Source of the DNA: Plenodomus lindquistii
Taxonomy: Eukaryota > Ascomycota > Dothideomycetes > Pleosporales > Leptosphaeriaceae
DNA: 64,000 nt
Assembly: GCA_025504975.1 (NCBI GenBank)
Contig: JANUWI010000006.1
Span: 1,364,001-1,428,000 of the forward strand
Reading direction: 5' to 3'
In this document: piece after piece, positions 34,647-45,001 of the stretch
Layout: every line of letters starts with the position of its first letter
Position numbering within the stretch: the first letter of the stretch is position 1
Program-made: the position numbers and the translations under genes
Notes under the pieces: generated by a model
The model's database searches: none
What the model was told of the DNA's origin: nothing
Seen by the model: only the letters and a program-made list of their open reading frames with translations

Positions 34647-35365
34647 TGGATCATAGCTTCGTACAAACAGCGTGGCTCAGCTTTGGTTCTTGGAAGAAGT
34701 ATCGATATGGTATCGGGCCCAGTCCTCCAGGAAGGCCCATGTTGTCGGAAATTGTTCAAGATTACGAGATCAAAGAAGCTTTTTGAGGTCGTCGGGAAGT
34801 TGATGGCGGTGTGTCCTTCTGAGCGTCTTGAAACGGTTCTCGGAAAGGGGCGCAATCAGTCTCAATGTGGACCTGAGCATGGCCTGGATCGAGAGGTGCG
34901 ACGTCCCGGCATGTGAGTGCCGCTGTGTGACTCAGAGTCGAAACCAGCGGATTTGTACATTCAATAGAGTGTGAGCGCTGCTTTTCTGACGTCATGGTGT
35001 GCAGTGAAGGGCGATTTGAACAACAATATCCGCCAGACGTCGTGACACATTTTGAGAGTTCCCGGCTTTCCCAGCTGAGTTAAGGACGAAAAGTTGCTCG
35101 AGTACTACCTATCGTTAAACACTTCATCTGCGGTGCTGTGAGTGACGAAACTTTGATAGGTTTATGATCTGTCACGTGTCAATCGAGAGCCATCATACCC
35201 ACATGGTCGCTCGTTGAGAAGCGCTCCTGCCCTGGCCCCACTCAACGTCGCGCACCCTTATTCACGTCGACTTGCTCTTTGCCGTCGCTACCCTGCCTCT
35301 CACAGCATAAAAACGCGACTTGATACCAACACGCAACTGATATTGCTAACAAGTGAGATAACGCG
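34647..35365. other. Intergenic region
   Basis: Between the HET gene and the CCCH zinc-finger gene, both on the plus strand. A short 77-codon plus frame at 34683-34916 has no domain character and could be a decayed HET tail. Confidence 0.4.
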
Positions 35366-36965
35366 ATGTCAGGATTCGCGATCAGAGGAGCAGCGAACGG
35401 ACCGTATGGCCCTGCTAATCCCCCACCGCCGCCGCCTGGTGGGCCTCCACCTTCACGCAGAGCCCCAGCAGCGCAAAATAAGATTGTCGAAGAGCATGCT
35501 GAGAACTCTGCTCAGAAGAGCAAGAACGCCCGCAAGAAGAAGCAGAGAAGAGAGCGGTTCAAGGCCGAAAAGGCTGAAATAGGATTTGAGTCGCCTGCGG
35601 ATGGAACAATGGCATCGGTCGAGCAGCAAGACCAGCCCAACCACACGCGACGCGGAGGCCAGTACGATGTCGACAACGGCCCCAACAAGCAGCCACATGA
35701 TCGTGACGTGGTTGCTGAGATGCATAATCGAGGCAGACAAACTATACGCTCTCAGGCATTCCGCGACAACAATTTATCTCAAGCTCAAAATGTCGATGGC
35801 TTCGGCTTGCATGATAACCAGCATTGGTCTCGCCCTTCGTTTGTTCAAAAGCGAGACTACCGCAGCCGATCGCCTCTCCAACAGCGGGATCAGCACAGCC
35901 GTTGGCAGAACGACAGAGCAAACAACAAGCCAGGCACCCATGCTCAGAACTTCGACGGACATGACAACTACCGTCCGCGATATCGCAGCCGCAGCCGCTC
36001 TCCGGTGCGATGGGAAGACAAGCCGTTCCGTACTGGGGTACATCCTCCTAGAGATCACGAGGCGCGCAATAGAAAGGGTCTATGCCATTCTCCTGCTGTC
36101 TTGGACCCAGACTGACGTATGCGGATTAGGTCGCAGCTTTTGGATGCACGATCAGCGAGCAGACGACCGCAACGAGGATTGGAATCCACCGCAGCAGTCC
36201 TATGAAGTGCAGCGACTACAGGCAATCACCTCTGGTGCGCATCGAGGTGATGGCTTTGCAGCCGAAGACGAAGTAGATTGGGACGACGACGGTCTGGACG
36301 CAGATACTGGCAATCACCGGGACACAGAGCCGACGGTCCCTCCAACGTCGACAACCCAGCACGCCTTCCCAACGTCACGCGACCGTCAGGATGGGGATTC
36401 GAAGGTGTTCCGAGAGCAAGAAGAAAGGCGCGATGCGTGGATGAACGGCAAGTCTGGCGAACACGATATTAGTACTCGCCACCATGGCGACCGGTTCAAC
36501 CGTAATGCGCGACCACAATCGCAGCGCAGTCACCACGACTTTGGCGATCATTCGAGTGCTCCGCCCGTCCAGTACCCCACACCTGCGCCGCGACAGAACA
36601 TCGGACCGCTCCCCATGACCGTACAGAACCTGACCGCGTTCGAAGCCAAGCTCCACCGGACTGTGCCAGCCCTCGGACCAAACCGACAGGACGGCACATC
36701 TCACGGAAAGGTTAAGGCTTTCGTCTACGGCGGAAATCCGACACGCGACCTGGGTCTATGTCACGCGACATTCCTGACCCCTACCGAGTGTCCGCTGGGC
36801 CACAGGTGTTTCTGGCGACACCATCCTTTGAACGAAGCCGAAGTGGAATGGATTACAGCCAACTGCAGCGGCGGCGGTAACATCTTCCTAGCCAATGTTG
36901 AGAAGTTCTGGGCGTACCCGTCTATCCCACTTCCGGGTGCGAATCTGGTCGGGAAAGGCGTGTAA
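35366..36965 (+). CDS. CCCH-type zinc-finger protein with Arg/Ser-rich region
   Basis: I predict exons 35366..36077 and 36130..36965, 515 residues. The 52-base intron has a weak GTCTAT donor but a good CTGAC branch and TTAG acceptor; it is phase 1 and joins RKG to RSFWMHDQ. The N-terminus is a proline run followed by a basic helix (KNARKKKQRRERFKAEKAE). The middle has SR-like RSRSRSPVRWED, which often indicates RNA-related proteins. Near the end is one CCCH finger, C-x9-C-x5-C-x3-H (CHATFLTPTECPLGHRCFWRHH). This fold usually binds RNA. The gene's 3' end overlaps the convergent Zn2Cys6 gene by about 44 bases. Function unknown; exon 1 end is the least certain part. Confidence 0.7.
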
Positions 36966-38514
36966 GATGTGGTGGACTGGCGAAGAGTGTATCGTGCTGG
37001 TGAGAGTATAAGCACAGGATGTCGACTTGGAAAGGCAACATTTGGCACGGAGACTGCGCCGCACACTTTGTTTTTGAAGCTGAGACGTTGCCTGCTCTGA
37101 TAGCGATGTGCGGCAGCATGTTCTCGGGTTGAAGAGCCATTTGTAGCTTGGTGAGCGAAGTATTCAGTTCCAGGATACTAAGGTTGGAGTCGGATTCACA
37201 GCACTGCGCCTCGTACGTGTAGCCAGCCACGTATATCATCGATACTACATTGAACCAAAACAAATCAGCTCGGGCGCAGCAAATAGTGTACTGAATGCAG
37301 ACGTACCCTTGCATACTCACCAGTACAATCTTGGTGAAACCATCCAAATCCTCTGGACTTGCGTCTTGCAACACCTCATTGAAGTCGAGCTCTTTCACCA
37401 AGAAATACTTTTTGTTGTTCCACGCCACAGCGAAGTCGAAAGCGCTGGCTGCGGTCCATAGATGTGCCGACACGGTGAGTTTAACCCCTGCGAAGAAACT
37501 ATAGTCACAGGAATAAAGCTGTCCGTGAAGCAAGTAGTTCATGACGGTGACCTGAGACAGTGCTAACACGGTCCTGCACAGCGACTCCCCAATGATGTAA
37601 GAACGCCATGATGCACGAGCTGCAGAACTCGGATAGAACGGTAATGAATTCTGGATGTCCTCTTGCTCAACAGCAAGTAACCTGATTGAAGGCGTGACCT
37701 TCTCAATATGGGGGATCAGGTCTATTGATAACTGGTAAGATTGAATGTCCGCAGCGAAGGAAAGCATAAGATAATATAAAATGAGCGCTTGAGCTCGTGC
37801 TAGTTGCTCGAGCGATGCTGACGAGCACGGTAGAGCTATCAGTTCCTTGGCGCGGCTCCTGATGTGGTGCGAAATGACTTGGTAGTTGGTCTCGTTTTTG
37901 GCGATGTACAAGGCACATGATGCGTGCGCGTCTTGCATTGAGCGTGGCATGTGTTCTTCGTACAGCCGAGTATGAGCCCAGGGCGTGCAGTTCTGCTCTA
38001 CTATCATCTTTGGAACGAGCTTTAGTTGCTCAATGCAGTGCCCCATTCTAGACCGTGCGAGTGGTGACAAGGTCGCCGGCGAGAATGGCCATGCTACGCG
38101 ATTGAAGGTAGGTGAGGTCAAGCATTCGTCTCCTTGAGAGGGTTTGCTCAATGTGTTTGACAGTGAATCCAGGGAGTTTGCCTCGGCCAAGAGGTCCAAG
38201 TTCAGGGTTTCTGGGTCCAGATCAAGCGTGGGTAGAGTGGTCGCGTCGAATTCGAAAGGAAGATCTGTCGATCCAAGGTCCCCCAAATCGATTGTCATAG
38301 TCGGAAGTTCGATATTGTTGTTCACTGGCGAAGCATGTTCACACGTCGCGTTCCTTGTAGAAGGCTGGGGTGGGTAAGCGCACGTCAAGTGCTGCCTGGA
38401 GCACCTGGCGCAGCTGGGCTGTTCGAGCCCACATCTTCGCTTTGCTTTGGCGCACTCGGAACAAGACTTCTGTCGCCCTTGAGTATTTGTCGTGCGTGCA
38501 CGTACTGGAGGCAT
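36922..38514 (-). CDS. Zn2Cys6 fungal transcription factor
   Basis: An uninterrupted frame of 530 residues from the ATG at 38514; earlier in-frame ATGs at 38640 and 38676 would add a low-quality leader. The binuclear zinc cluster is complete: C18-x2-C21-x6-C28-x6-C35-x2-C38-x6-C45 (CSECAKAKRRC, CARCSRQHLTC), preceded by basic residues. The remainder resembles the regulatory middle part of pathway-specific factors (ALILYYLMLSF; RTVLALSQVTVMNYLLHGQL; LWTAASAFDFAVAWNNKKYF). A second reading with a phase-2 intron at 37178..37306 (GTACGT donor, TTAG end) removes a cysteine-rich stretch and links MQG to ILELNTSLTKLQMALQPENM. I favour this spliced form but cannot prove it. Likely a nuclear regulator; target unknown. 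Confidence 0.8.
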   Translation of the reverse strand: MPPVRARTTNTQGRQKSCSECAKAKRRCGLEQPSCARCSRQHLTCAYPPQPSTRNATCEHASPVNNNIELPTMTIDLGDLGSTDLPFEFDATTLPTLDLDPETLNLDLLAEANSLDSLSNTLSKPSQGDECLTSPTFNRVAWPFSPATLSPLARSRMGHCIEQLKLVPKMIVEQNCTPWAHTRLYEEHMPRSMQDAHASCALYIAKNETNYQVISHHIRSRAKELIALPCSSASLEQLARAQALILYYLMLSFAADIQSYQLSIDLIPHIEKVTPSIRLLAVEQEDIQNSLPFYPSSAARASWRSYIIGESLCRTVLALSQVTVMNYLLHGQLYSCDYSFFAGVKLTVSAHLWTAASAFDFAVAWNNKKYFLVKELDFNEVLQDASPEDLDGFTKIVLVSMQGYVCIQYTICCARADLFWFNVVSMIYVAGYTYEAQCCESDSNLSILELNTSLTKLQMALQPENMLPHIAIRAGNVSASKTKCAAQSPCQMLPFQVDILCLYSHQHDTLFASPPHLTRLSRPDSHPEVG

Positions 38515-39015
38515 GAGGTATGACGTGGTGGTGTGGTGGTGGTGAATGAGTGAGGCGTGGCGGAGACAGCCTTGCCGAAGACAGCAAGCGCCATTCTTTG
38601 TCAGCACCCAACGTGGACCGACCCCTTGCTTGTCCGACATCACACAAACAACGATGACAGACTTGCAGTAACTCATCCAGCTATCTCGCTGTAATCTGAA
38701 TACCCATGAAACGACTTGCTAGCAAGCTGAGGATTCCATTGGTCGACCGAACAACTTGACTTCACCTAGGGCATCCACACGCAATCAAACCCAACTATTT
38801 GAGGAAGACCCGACTGATCTCGATGCATGAGTCGTGGTGGTACCTTGTACGAGTGTTAACTGAAGAGTTTTTCTTCAGTTGAATCCCCAACTCAGGCACG
38901 CTTCCCATTTGCATCTCTCTTCGGATGCCCTAGTCTCCAGCATGTGCGAAAATAGCATCGTTATCTTCCCAAGACCAACACCAGGCGCGTCTCCTCAGAC
39001 GGTGCGTGAGGCATC
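38515..39015. other. Intergenic region
   Basis: Upstream of the Zn2Cys6 gene and downstream of the first IFI6/27-like gene. It should hold the regulator's promoter. No gene is seen. Confidence 0.5.
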
Positions 39016-39895
39016 CTAGTCCTCCTTGATTCTTTTCGCCTTTCCACCGTCGCTGCGATCCTCATTGTCATCGCTGCCCTCGATGGCGAGATAGGCTCCA
39101 CGAGCAGCGTTGTCATGACCACGGCTCTCAGCACCAGACCAACGCTTCCAAAGTGCGATGCCTCCCATGACAGCGGTACTGATGCCCCAAACACCACCAA
39201 GAACGACTGGGAGTCCACCTCCACCCATCATAGCGCTGGTGAGGACGGCAAAGGTGGAGCCAGCGGCAACGTTGCCAATGCCAGCCTGAAGACCGGCCGC
39301 GATGCTTCCTTTTGCAGAATTAGTTCAAGTCTAGATTGGTGAAGTAGAATCGTTATTTACCTGCCACAATACCACCAGTGCCAAAGCCGACAGCTCCGAA
39401 GATGGCAGGAGTGCACGCCACGAGAATGAGGGGAACAATCAACGCTGCTGTCTCCCACGGATGGGCTTTGATCCAATGACCAATGACCTTCGCAACGTTG
39501 ATGATGCCCATCTTCTTCAACTGAGCGATCGCATAATCGAAAGCCCCTGCGGATTTGTCGTGAAAGGCGCGAACAGCGATCGTGATGTAACATGCTGCAG
39601 ACACGGCTAGGTCTTGTGGGACTGCGCCGCGCAGGGCCTCAGCGGTCCGTTGGATTGCAGTGAAGTTGTTGTGCTGCAAGTCGAGTGAGTTGCGCGCTTG
39701 ATTGCCTGCATCAACGTTGTTTGAGTCTGGAGCTTTTTTAGGTTGCACGCTGTCCGTATTGTCTCCAAATGCGTTCTCGTGGAGATCTTTTGCAACGCGC
39801 TGGGAGCTGGCCGAAGCCGCAGCAGCCCGAGCAGCATACATTTTCTCGATCGCCGCGGCGGACAGGTTTTCCGCGCGGCTGAGCCTGTTTCCCAT
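39016..39895 (-). CDS. IFI6/IFI27-like membrane protein, copy 1
   Basis: Exons 39895..39361 and 39308..39016, 275 residues; a 52-base phase-1 intron with GTAAAT donor and AAAG acceptor. The start MGNRLS fits the N-myristoylation pattern MGxxxS. The central part has an amphipathic helix and a hydrophobic span (TAALIVPLILVACTPAIFGAVGF). The second exon carries the IFI6/27 (ISG12) signature: GSIAAGLQAGIGNVAAGSTF and AVLTSAMMGGGG, then a glycine-rich hydrophobic stretch ending at a charged tail. In animals these proteins are small membrane proteins of mitochondria or ER linked to cell death. In fungi the family is common in filamentous species but its role is not known. The neighbour at 40573-41467 is a paralogue in the same orientation. 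Confidence 0.85.
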
Positions 39896-40572
39896 CTTGC
39901 TTTTGCGTAGGGTCGATTAGTGTTGTGATGGCGGTAGGGTTGGGTAGACAAGAAGCTTGGTCCTCTCTCGGTCCACGTAAGTCATGCGCCTAACAAGGTT
40001 TACGGTTACACAGTGAACCCTTTTCTGGAATTTGACCATGCGTCACGTGCGTCTGAGTACAAGCCGGTGACTGCATTTGCACGAGCTCACAGCAGCTCAT
40101 AGTAATGCAGACCAGGAGCTTAGGAGAGCCCAACGACAACATCCTGTAATTATCGGCGCCTTCACTGATCTTGTCATGACCGAGTCAACTGCTGAATAGC
40201 TGCGTAGCACCTACGTGCTCACATTCCGGGCACTGGAATAGGATTATCACACATTCATAGAGCTGTGATGAGGTACAAAGGAGAACGTTAATTACATGTC
40301 TTGAATTGATTATCGCGACTCTAAGTCTGCCGCACATGCCATGGACAGACAACCAAAGCCAACCTTCCTTTATACCATTGTGTTGACAATCCGCTCAAAG
40401 GGTCACTCGTATCTTACATCACTGCGAACAACCCCCTCAGATCAGACCTTAGTCAACCCAGTAGCTGCACTCGTTTCGGATCACCACGCAGGTTCCCCAC
40501 CATCTAAATCTTCCACAGGGCCATTGCAAACTCGCTACTCGATCTGAACTATCTGCCGGTATGCTTCCGAAT
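39896..40572. other. Intergenic region between tandem paralogues
   Basis: It should contain the promoter of copy 1 and the 3' UTR of copy 2. No gene is visible. Confidence 0.5.
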
Positions 40573-41467
40573 CTAACGTAGGCTCTGATGGTGTCCGCCA
40601 ATTCCATAACCATTGACATCATTATTATCACCATTCGCGCCGGCGGCACGATGCGTAGTATTCTCTGTGCGGCCATTCCGTCCGAGCAAAGGTCCAATTC
40701 CACGACTCCACAATGTAACGCCTCCAATGATAGCAGAGAGTATAATCCATGGAGCTCCGAAGACAACAAAGACCCCATACCCGCCCATCATCGCACTGGT
40801 GAGGACGGCAAAAGTGGACCCTGCAGCAACGCATCCGATACCGCTTTGAATGCCTGCAGCGAGGCTCGCTGCATTATGTCAGTATGAGAATTATAGTCAT
40901 TAGGGGGGAAGTTCGTCTCACCTGCGGCAATACCACCTGCAGTGAAGCCTGCGATGTGCAGGAAGGCGGGCGTACATGCGATAAGTATGATTGTGATGAC
41001 GATGGCGGCTGCCTGCCACGGGTGCGCCTTTACCCAGGCACGGACTGCCCTCGTCATTCCTGTGACGCTTGTCTTGATCGCCTCAACTTTTTCATTGAGT
41101 GATGCGTTGATCTTCGATCGGAGCTTTTGGGGAAGTTTTGTGGTGGTGCGATGTGCTGCGGACATAAACTTGTGTGAGGCTGCCATTCCACGGACAATTT
41201 TTGAGGAGCGGAAGCGGTTGCGATTCCAGTCAGGTTCGTAGTTGTGACCTTGCTGATTGGTTTCCTTCTGGAACTCTTCGCTAGACGTATCGTGTACTAT
41301 GTTATCTGCGTCGTGAGCCCTCTAATCCTGACTTTTATCTCACAATGATAAGGTGGCTTACCCAGTGGATCCGAGTCTTTTTCCTGATCCTGCCTTGCGT
41401 AGATGGCGTACAACTCTCGGCCGTAATCTTTCGGAACAGTTTTTTTCTTGCTTGCTGTATTGCCCAT
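40573..41467 (-). CDS. IFI6/IFI27-like membrane protein, copy 2
   Basis: Exons 41467..41362, 41305..40922 and 40868..40573, 261 residues; introns of 56 and 53 bases, both phase 1. The start at 41467 gives MGNTAS, again the MGxxxS myristoylation pattern. The middle has VKAHPWQAAAIVITIILIAC, which matches the IKAHPWETAALIV span of copy 1. The last exon has SLAAGIQSGIGCVAAGSTF and AVLTSAMMGG, the IFI6/27 signature. The last intron falls at the same phase and position as in copy 1, so the two genes are an old tandem duplication; the N-terminal exons have diverged (copy 2 has an extra intron and is Lys/Arg-rich where copy 1 is Ala-rich). Its membrane location is inferred from hydrophobic segments and the acyl signal. 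Confidence 0.82.
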
Positions 41468-41962
41468 CGTTGTGGTGGTTGATTTGGGGGATGCGTGTAG
41501 GAGATTGTGGGGTCCAGAGTACAGCTTTTTTTGATGGGTGGAGGTTACGAGTCCGCTGTTCACTGTGAATCGGTGAACGGCATTCTAGATCTCACTGGCT
41601 CACTGCAAGCACGTCTAGCGTGTTCTCTGAACATCACTTGCACACGCTCTCACTATTGAGGAAAACTCAGTCACGTGAGGGATAGGTTCAGGGAGGCCAA
41701 GTTCCAACGTCGCGTGCATGGCGAGCGACTTCACCGACTATGGTAATGAGTTTGAGGGTTGATACACATTTCGGGCGATCGGTTCATGTCTTCACCAGTG
41801 CTTAGAGCTTCGATAAGACGCACAGCAGAACTACACATGTATGGTTTTGATCACTATCAATTTAATTATATTACATGCCATGTCTAGCCAATGTAAAGCC
41901 TCAACCATCCACAGCGCTTGTCGGTGCAACGACCCTTGGTCTTAATGGCGAACAGGTACCGC
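41468..41962. other. Intergenic region
   Basis: Holds the promoter of IFI-like copy 2 and probably the 3' end of the next minus-strand gene. A splice-donor-like GTAAGC follows the last sense codons of that gene near 41964, so its final exon may extend into this stretch. Confidence 0.4.
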
Positions 41963-42811
41963 TTACACGAGAAAATGTCGCAACCAGCTCTGGAGGCCAG
42001 TCGGAAAAGGATTGTCACAATAAGCTATGGAGGCCAATCGCGAAAGGGTTGTCACAATCAGCTCTGAAAGTTGCCGAAACCTCCCATCAGGATAATTCAG
42101 CCGTGATATTTCCGCTGCGTTACCAAGCAGGTGCTTCACCGTCCAAGTCTTCCACGGGGCTGTTGCCCGCTCGATCTGAGCCATCCTTTGATATGCCTTT
42201 GTGTACATCGTGGGCTCTGATGGTGTCCCCCGATTTCGCATGAAGCGGCGTGCTCGGCCCAAAAAGGTCTTCTCGCAGAGGCCGTAGCATTCGGTCTCGC
42301 TGCAGCCGTATTCTTCTGGCCGCAGCTTGCCGGATAAAGGTTGACCGTTGCTGTTCATGCCATATCTGGCGGAAGAACCTCTCTGAACCTGTTTGCGCCA
42401 AGGCACCGACGGGAACGAGTATTCGGCTGCGCCTGATGTTGCAGATGTGTTCGATCCTAGCCCTTTTCCAGTGTCGACTAGCTTGCCCGTCGAAAGGAGT
42501 TCCTCCCCGAGCAATTGCAGAAACTCATCGGCTTTCACGATGTGCACTGGAACTTCGCGTTCTCGAGACCCGTGAGGGTCGGGTGACAGTCTCTGCTTTT
42601 GCTTCGCTCCCATGACAGCAGCTGTGGAAACACTCTGTGGGACCAGCCCATCATGACGCACCTGATGAGGCAGGTGACCGGGTCGGAGCTGTGGCGCTGG
42701 ATTTGTGCTTTCTGTCCGCATCCTCGAGGCCCTGCCTTGAGAGTTGTTGTTGTCCATTTGTGGTACTGGCTGCCGCTGGAAAGGGTTGAGGGCAGCCATG
42801 ATGGCCGACAT
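41963..42811 (-). CDS. Orphan protein with short Cys cluster, ends uncertain
   Basis: From the ATG at 42811 the frame gives 282 residues. It is Gln/Pro/Ser-rich at the start and then has a helical part and a short cysteine group CSETECYGLCEKTF, with basic RARRFMRNRG nearby. I do not recognise a family. Both ends are open to doubt. Upstream, an in-frame segment at 42833-43165 (starting MQAIITGSP) is separated only by one TAA at 42830-42832; a phase-2 intron of about 84 bases with a GTATTC donor and AAAG acceptor would remove the stop. Downstream, a GTAAGC donor overlaps the stop, so another exon may follow. It faces away from the next gene across a short region with three ACGCGT boxes. Confidence 0.45.
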   Translation of the reverse strand: MSAIMAALNPFQRQPVPQMDNNNSQGRASRMRTESTNPAPQLRPGHLPHQVRHDGLVPQSVSTAAVMGAKQKQRLSPDPHGSREREVPVHIVKADEFLQLLGEELLSTGKLVDTGKGLGSNTSATSGAAEYSFPSVPWRKQVQRGSSARYGMNSNGQPLSGKLRPEEYGCSETECYGLCEKTFLGRARRFMRNRGTPSEPTMYTKAYQRMAQIERATAPWKTWTVKHLLGNAAEISRLNYPDGRFRQLSELIVTTLSRLASIAYCDNPFPTGLQSWLRHFLV

Positions 42812-43255
42812 AGCCGCGGGATCCACACTTTAAATGTTGAAGACGGGGGCGTGGATGGGGGCGTGGTACTTGGTTCTGGCTGGAGATCTTGAGTGCCGGC
42901 GCTGCGAATACCGTAATGATCTTGAGTCCCGCTCAGGTGAGACTGACCTTGCCTCTGTTGATCCTGAGCGTGCAATTTCGAAATCTGACACTCCCTTTAG
43001 CATTGTGAGACTCTCTGCAATCATGCGCGTCTCTTCCCGTTCAATATGGCAGCATTCAGCGGCGTCAGGTCGCGATCTTACACGCCAATCAATGAATACA
43101 TCAAGGCGATAAACTAGTAGAACCCTGGAGAGATATTGTGGTGATCCAGTGATTATTGCTTGCATGGTGGGTGCTGGTTCCTTCTCGCGGTGTGTTGACA
43201 CACCCTGCTAGTGCATGCCGCACCACGAATCGCAACTTCCTCGAATCGCAACGCG

Positions 43256-43276
43256 ACGCGTCACGCGTCACGCGTC
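43256..43276. promoter_or_regulatory. Three tandem ACGCGTC (MCB-like) boxes
   Basis: The 7-mer ACGCGTC is repeated three times without a gap, about 60 bases before the ATG at 43334 and between two divergent genes. ACGCGT is the MluI cell-cycle box bound by MBF (Mbp1-Swi6) in G1/S genes of yeasts. That it works so here is inference. Confidence 0.45.
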
Positions 43277-43333
43277 AGTTGGCGAATAAGAGAAAAATCT
43301 CGCGTCGTCTGGCTTTGTGATTCTTCATCCGCC

Positions 43334-45001
43334 ATGTCTAATAACGATTCGATTACCGACGGTTCACTACCCTCCGGCCCGCGAGGTCGAAAACAAACAA
43401 CCAAACACAAGAAACAACCCCACTCACTCTCTAGAGAGTCTAGCCCGGGTAATAAGCCTTCAGAGAGTCTGCTTTCTCCCACGACTAGCTCCAAAGCGGC
43501 GTTCCGTGTCTCGAACACTGAACTCTCCGACTTGAATGCAGTCTCAGAATACGCAGGAGCGGCTCGAAAATCTGTCAAGCTTCCGATCAGCAACACCATG
43601 TCCGACATGGCATCACAAGAAGTCAAAGCCGCAGAAACCGACTTTTCGAATCTGTTGTACACGTACGGCTATACGGCGGTCATTGATGCGGCATTTACAG
43701 GCTCACAAAAAGCAAAGCACCCATTCCGCAAATCAAAAGACCATGGACTGCAAGACTTGCACACCTGGAGAACCCAAGGAGCTCAGATACTGGCAGATAT
43801 CCCCATGATCGTCCTCACGTCACTACTTGATGGCACGCTGTGCGGACGTGTGCATGAGAAGAAGCAACATCCCGTGCTCTACGACCATTTTGACGACAGC
43901 ACGTACGAGCGATATGTACAACACGGCGATTCGCAGCTCAAAGCAAAAGTTCACTCATGGGTCCTCCGGTCCAAAGACACGTTTTCTCCTGCCATTTACG
44001 TGCGGATCATTGCGGACGCTGCCGGTCTGTCCCCTACACCAGCAGAGCTCCGCATTGTCATTTCAAAAATGCGTATGTACGTTTCTGGTGATGTGAGCTA
44101 CGGCAAAGACTGCGCTGCGATCGACAACCACTCGCACCCGAACGTGTCCGATGAACGCAACATCCATCGCGGTGAACATGCATTCTTGCAAGGGGTCGAG
44201 CAGCGCGTGCAGAATGTGCTCACATTCTGTGAGGCTTTGGAAGATGTGTTGGACGAAGAAGCACCAGCGAATTCCCCACAGAGTTCCAAACCATATCCGC
44301 GGGCGCTCAAGTACATCGGGTACAGCGTCAATGCACCCAAGCGAGGAAAAGAGCATGATTGCGGCACCACAGATTTTCTCAAGTCCCTGTTCTACGCCAT
44401 ATGCAAAGTGGAATTCTCCGATATCAAGGGTGTACAGAAGTATGACTGGCACATGTACGCGGTCGCTTATCCTGCGGCTGTTGAAGATTGTCAGCTAGGT
44501 GAAGAGTTGCTAAGCCGGCTGACACACAGCTACTACTACACGGGGCTGGGTTTCAACGTGCAGCCTGCGGGACTCAGTATCAACTCTGGGGAACTGGACG
44601 CAGCCACACCCTCGGAATTCAGGGCGCAATGGGATATACGAAGAAAGTGGCGCGAAGAGAAGAGCAGAACGTTTTGGACCCAACTCCAGATGGATATGGA
44701 CACCAAGGTCCCAGTCTATACAAAGTTCGCCCAAAATGAGCGAGTTCGGAAGACCAAGCGTGCAAATCTCATCAAGAAGCGAGATAAGCTCTTACAAGAA
44801 ATCGCGCAGTTGGAGAGCGAAACCCTGCCAGAGCAAGCGATCACGGATAAGATGGATCTCCTGATAGCCGCACAATCAGAGTGCTTGGATGCGTGTGGTC
44901 CAGACGAAAGATCCCTTCGGAAGGCATTGACTGATAGCTACGAACGGAAGAACCGTGCTCTCGATGCGCTGCGGAAAAGGGAGTACAGTGGAGTCGACTG
45001 A
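43334..45001 (+). CDS. Orphan protein with C-terminal coiled coil
   Basis: Single exon, 555 residues from the ATG at 43334; codons further upstream in frame start only with GTG. The N-terminus is basic and Ser-rich (PRGRKQTTKHKKQ). The middle, about residues 90-430, looks folded, with conserved-seeming stretches such as WVLRSKDTFSPAIYVRI, YPRALKYIGYSVNAPKRG and LKSLFYAICKVEF. The last 140 residues form a long charged coiled coil (RVRKTKRANLIKKRDKLLQE; IAQLESETLPEQ). No signal peptide or membrane span is seen. I do not recognise a domain. The basic N-terminus and coiled coil would fit a nuclear protein, which is inference. It opens the accessory block of orphan genes. Confidence 0.7.
   Translation: MSNNDSITDGSLPSGPRGRKQTTKHKKQPHSLSRESSPGNKPSESLLSPTTSSKAAFRVSNTELSDLNAVSEYAGAARKSVKLPISNTMSDMASQEVKAAETDFSNLLYTYGYTAVIDAAFTGSQKAKHPFRKSKDHGLQDLHTWRTQGAQILADIPMIVLTSLLDGTLCGRVHEKKQHPVLYDHFDDSTYERYVQHGDSQLKAKVHSWVLRSKDTFSPAIYVRIIADAAGLSPTPAELRIVISKMRMYVSGDVSYGKDCAAIDNHSHPNVSDERNIHRGEHAFLQGVEQRVQNVLTFCEALEDVLDEEAPANSPQSSKPYPRALKYIGYSVNAPKRGKEHDCGTTDFLKSLFYAICKVEFSDIKGVQKYDWHMYAVAYPAAVEDCQLGEELLSRLTHSYYYTGLGFNVQPAGLSINSGELDAATPSEFRAQWDIRRKWREEKSRTFWTQLQMDMDTKVPVYTKFAQNERVRKTKRANLIKKRDKLLQEIAQLESETLPEQAITDKMDLLIAAQSECLDACGPDERSLRKALTDSYERKNRALDALRKREYSGVD

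Noticed and set aside
34683..34916. 77-codon frame after the HET gene as a possible last exon
   Set aside because: No suitable donor before the HET stop codon gives an in-frame join, and the sequence has no HET-tail character that I recognise.
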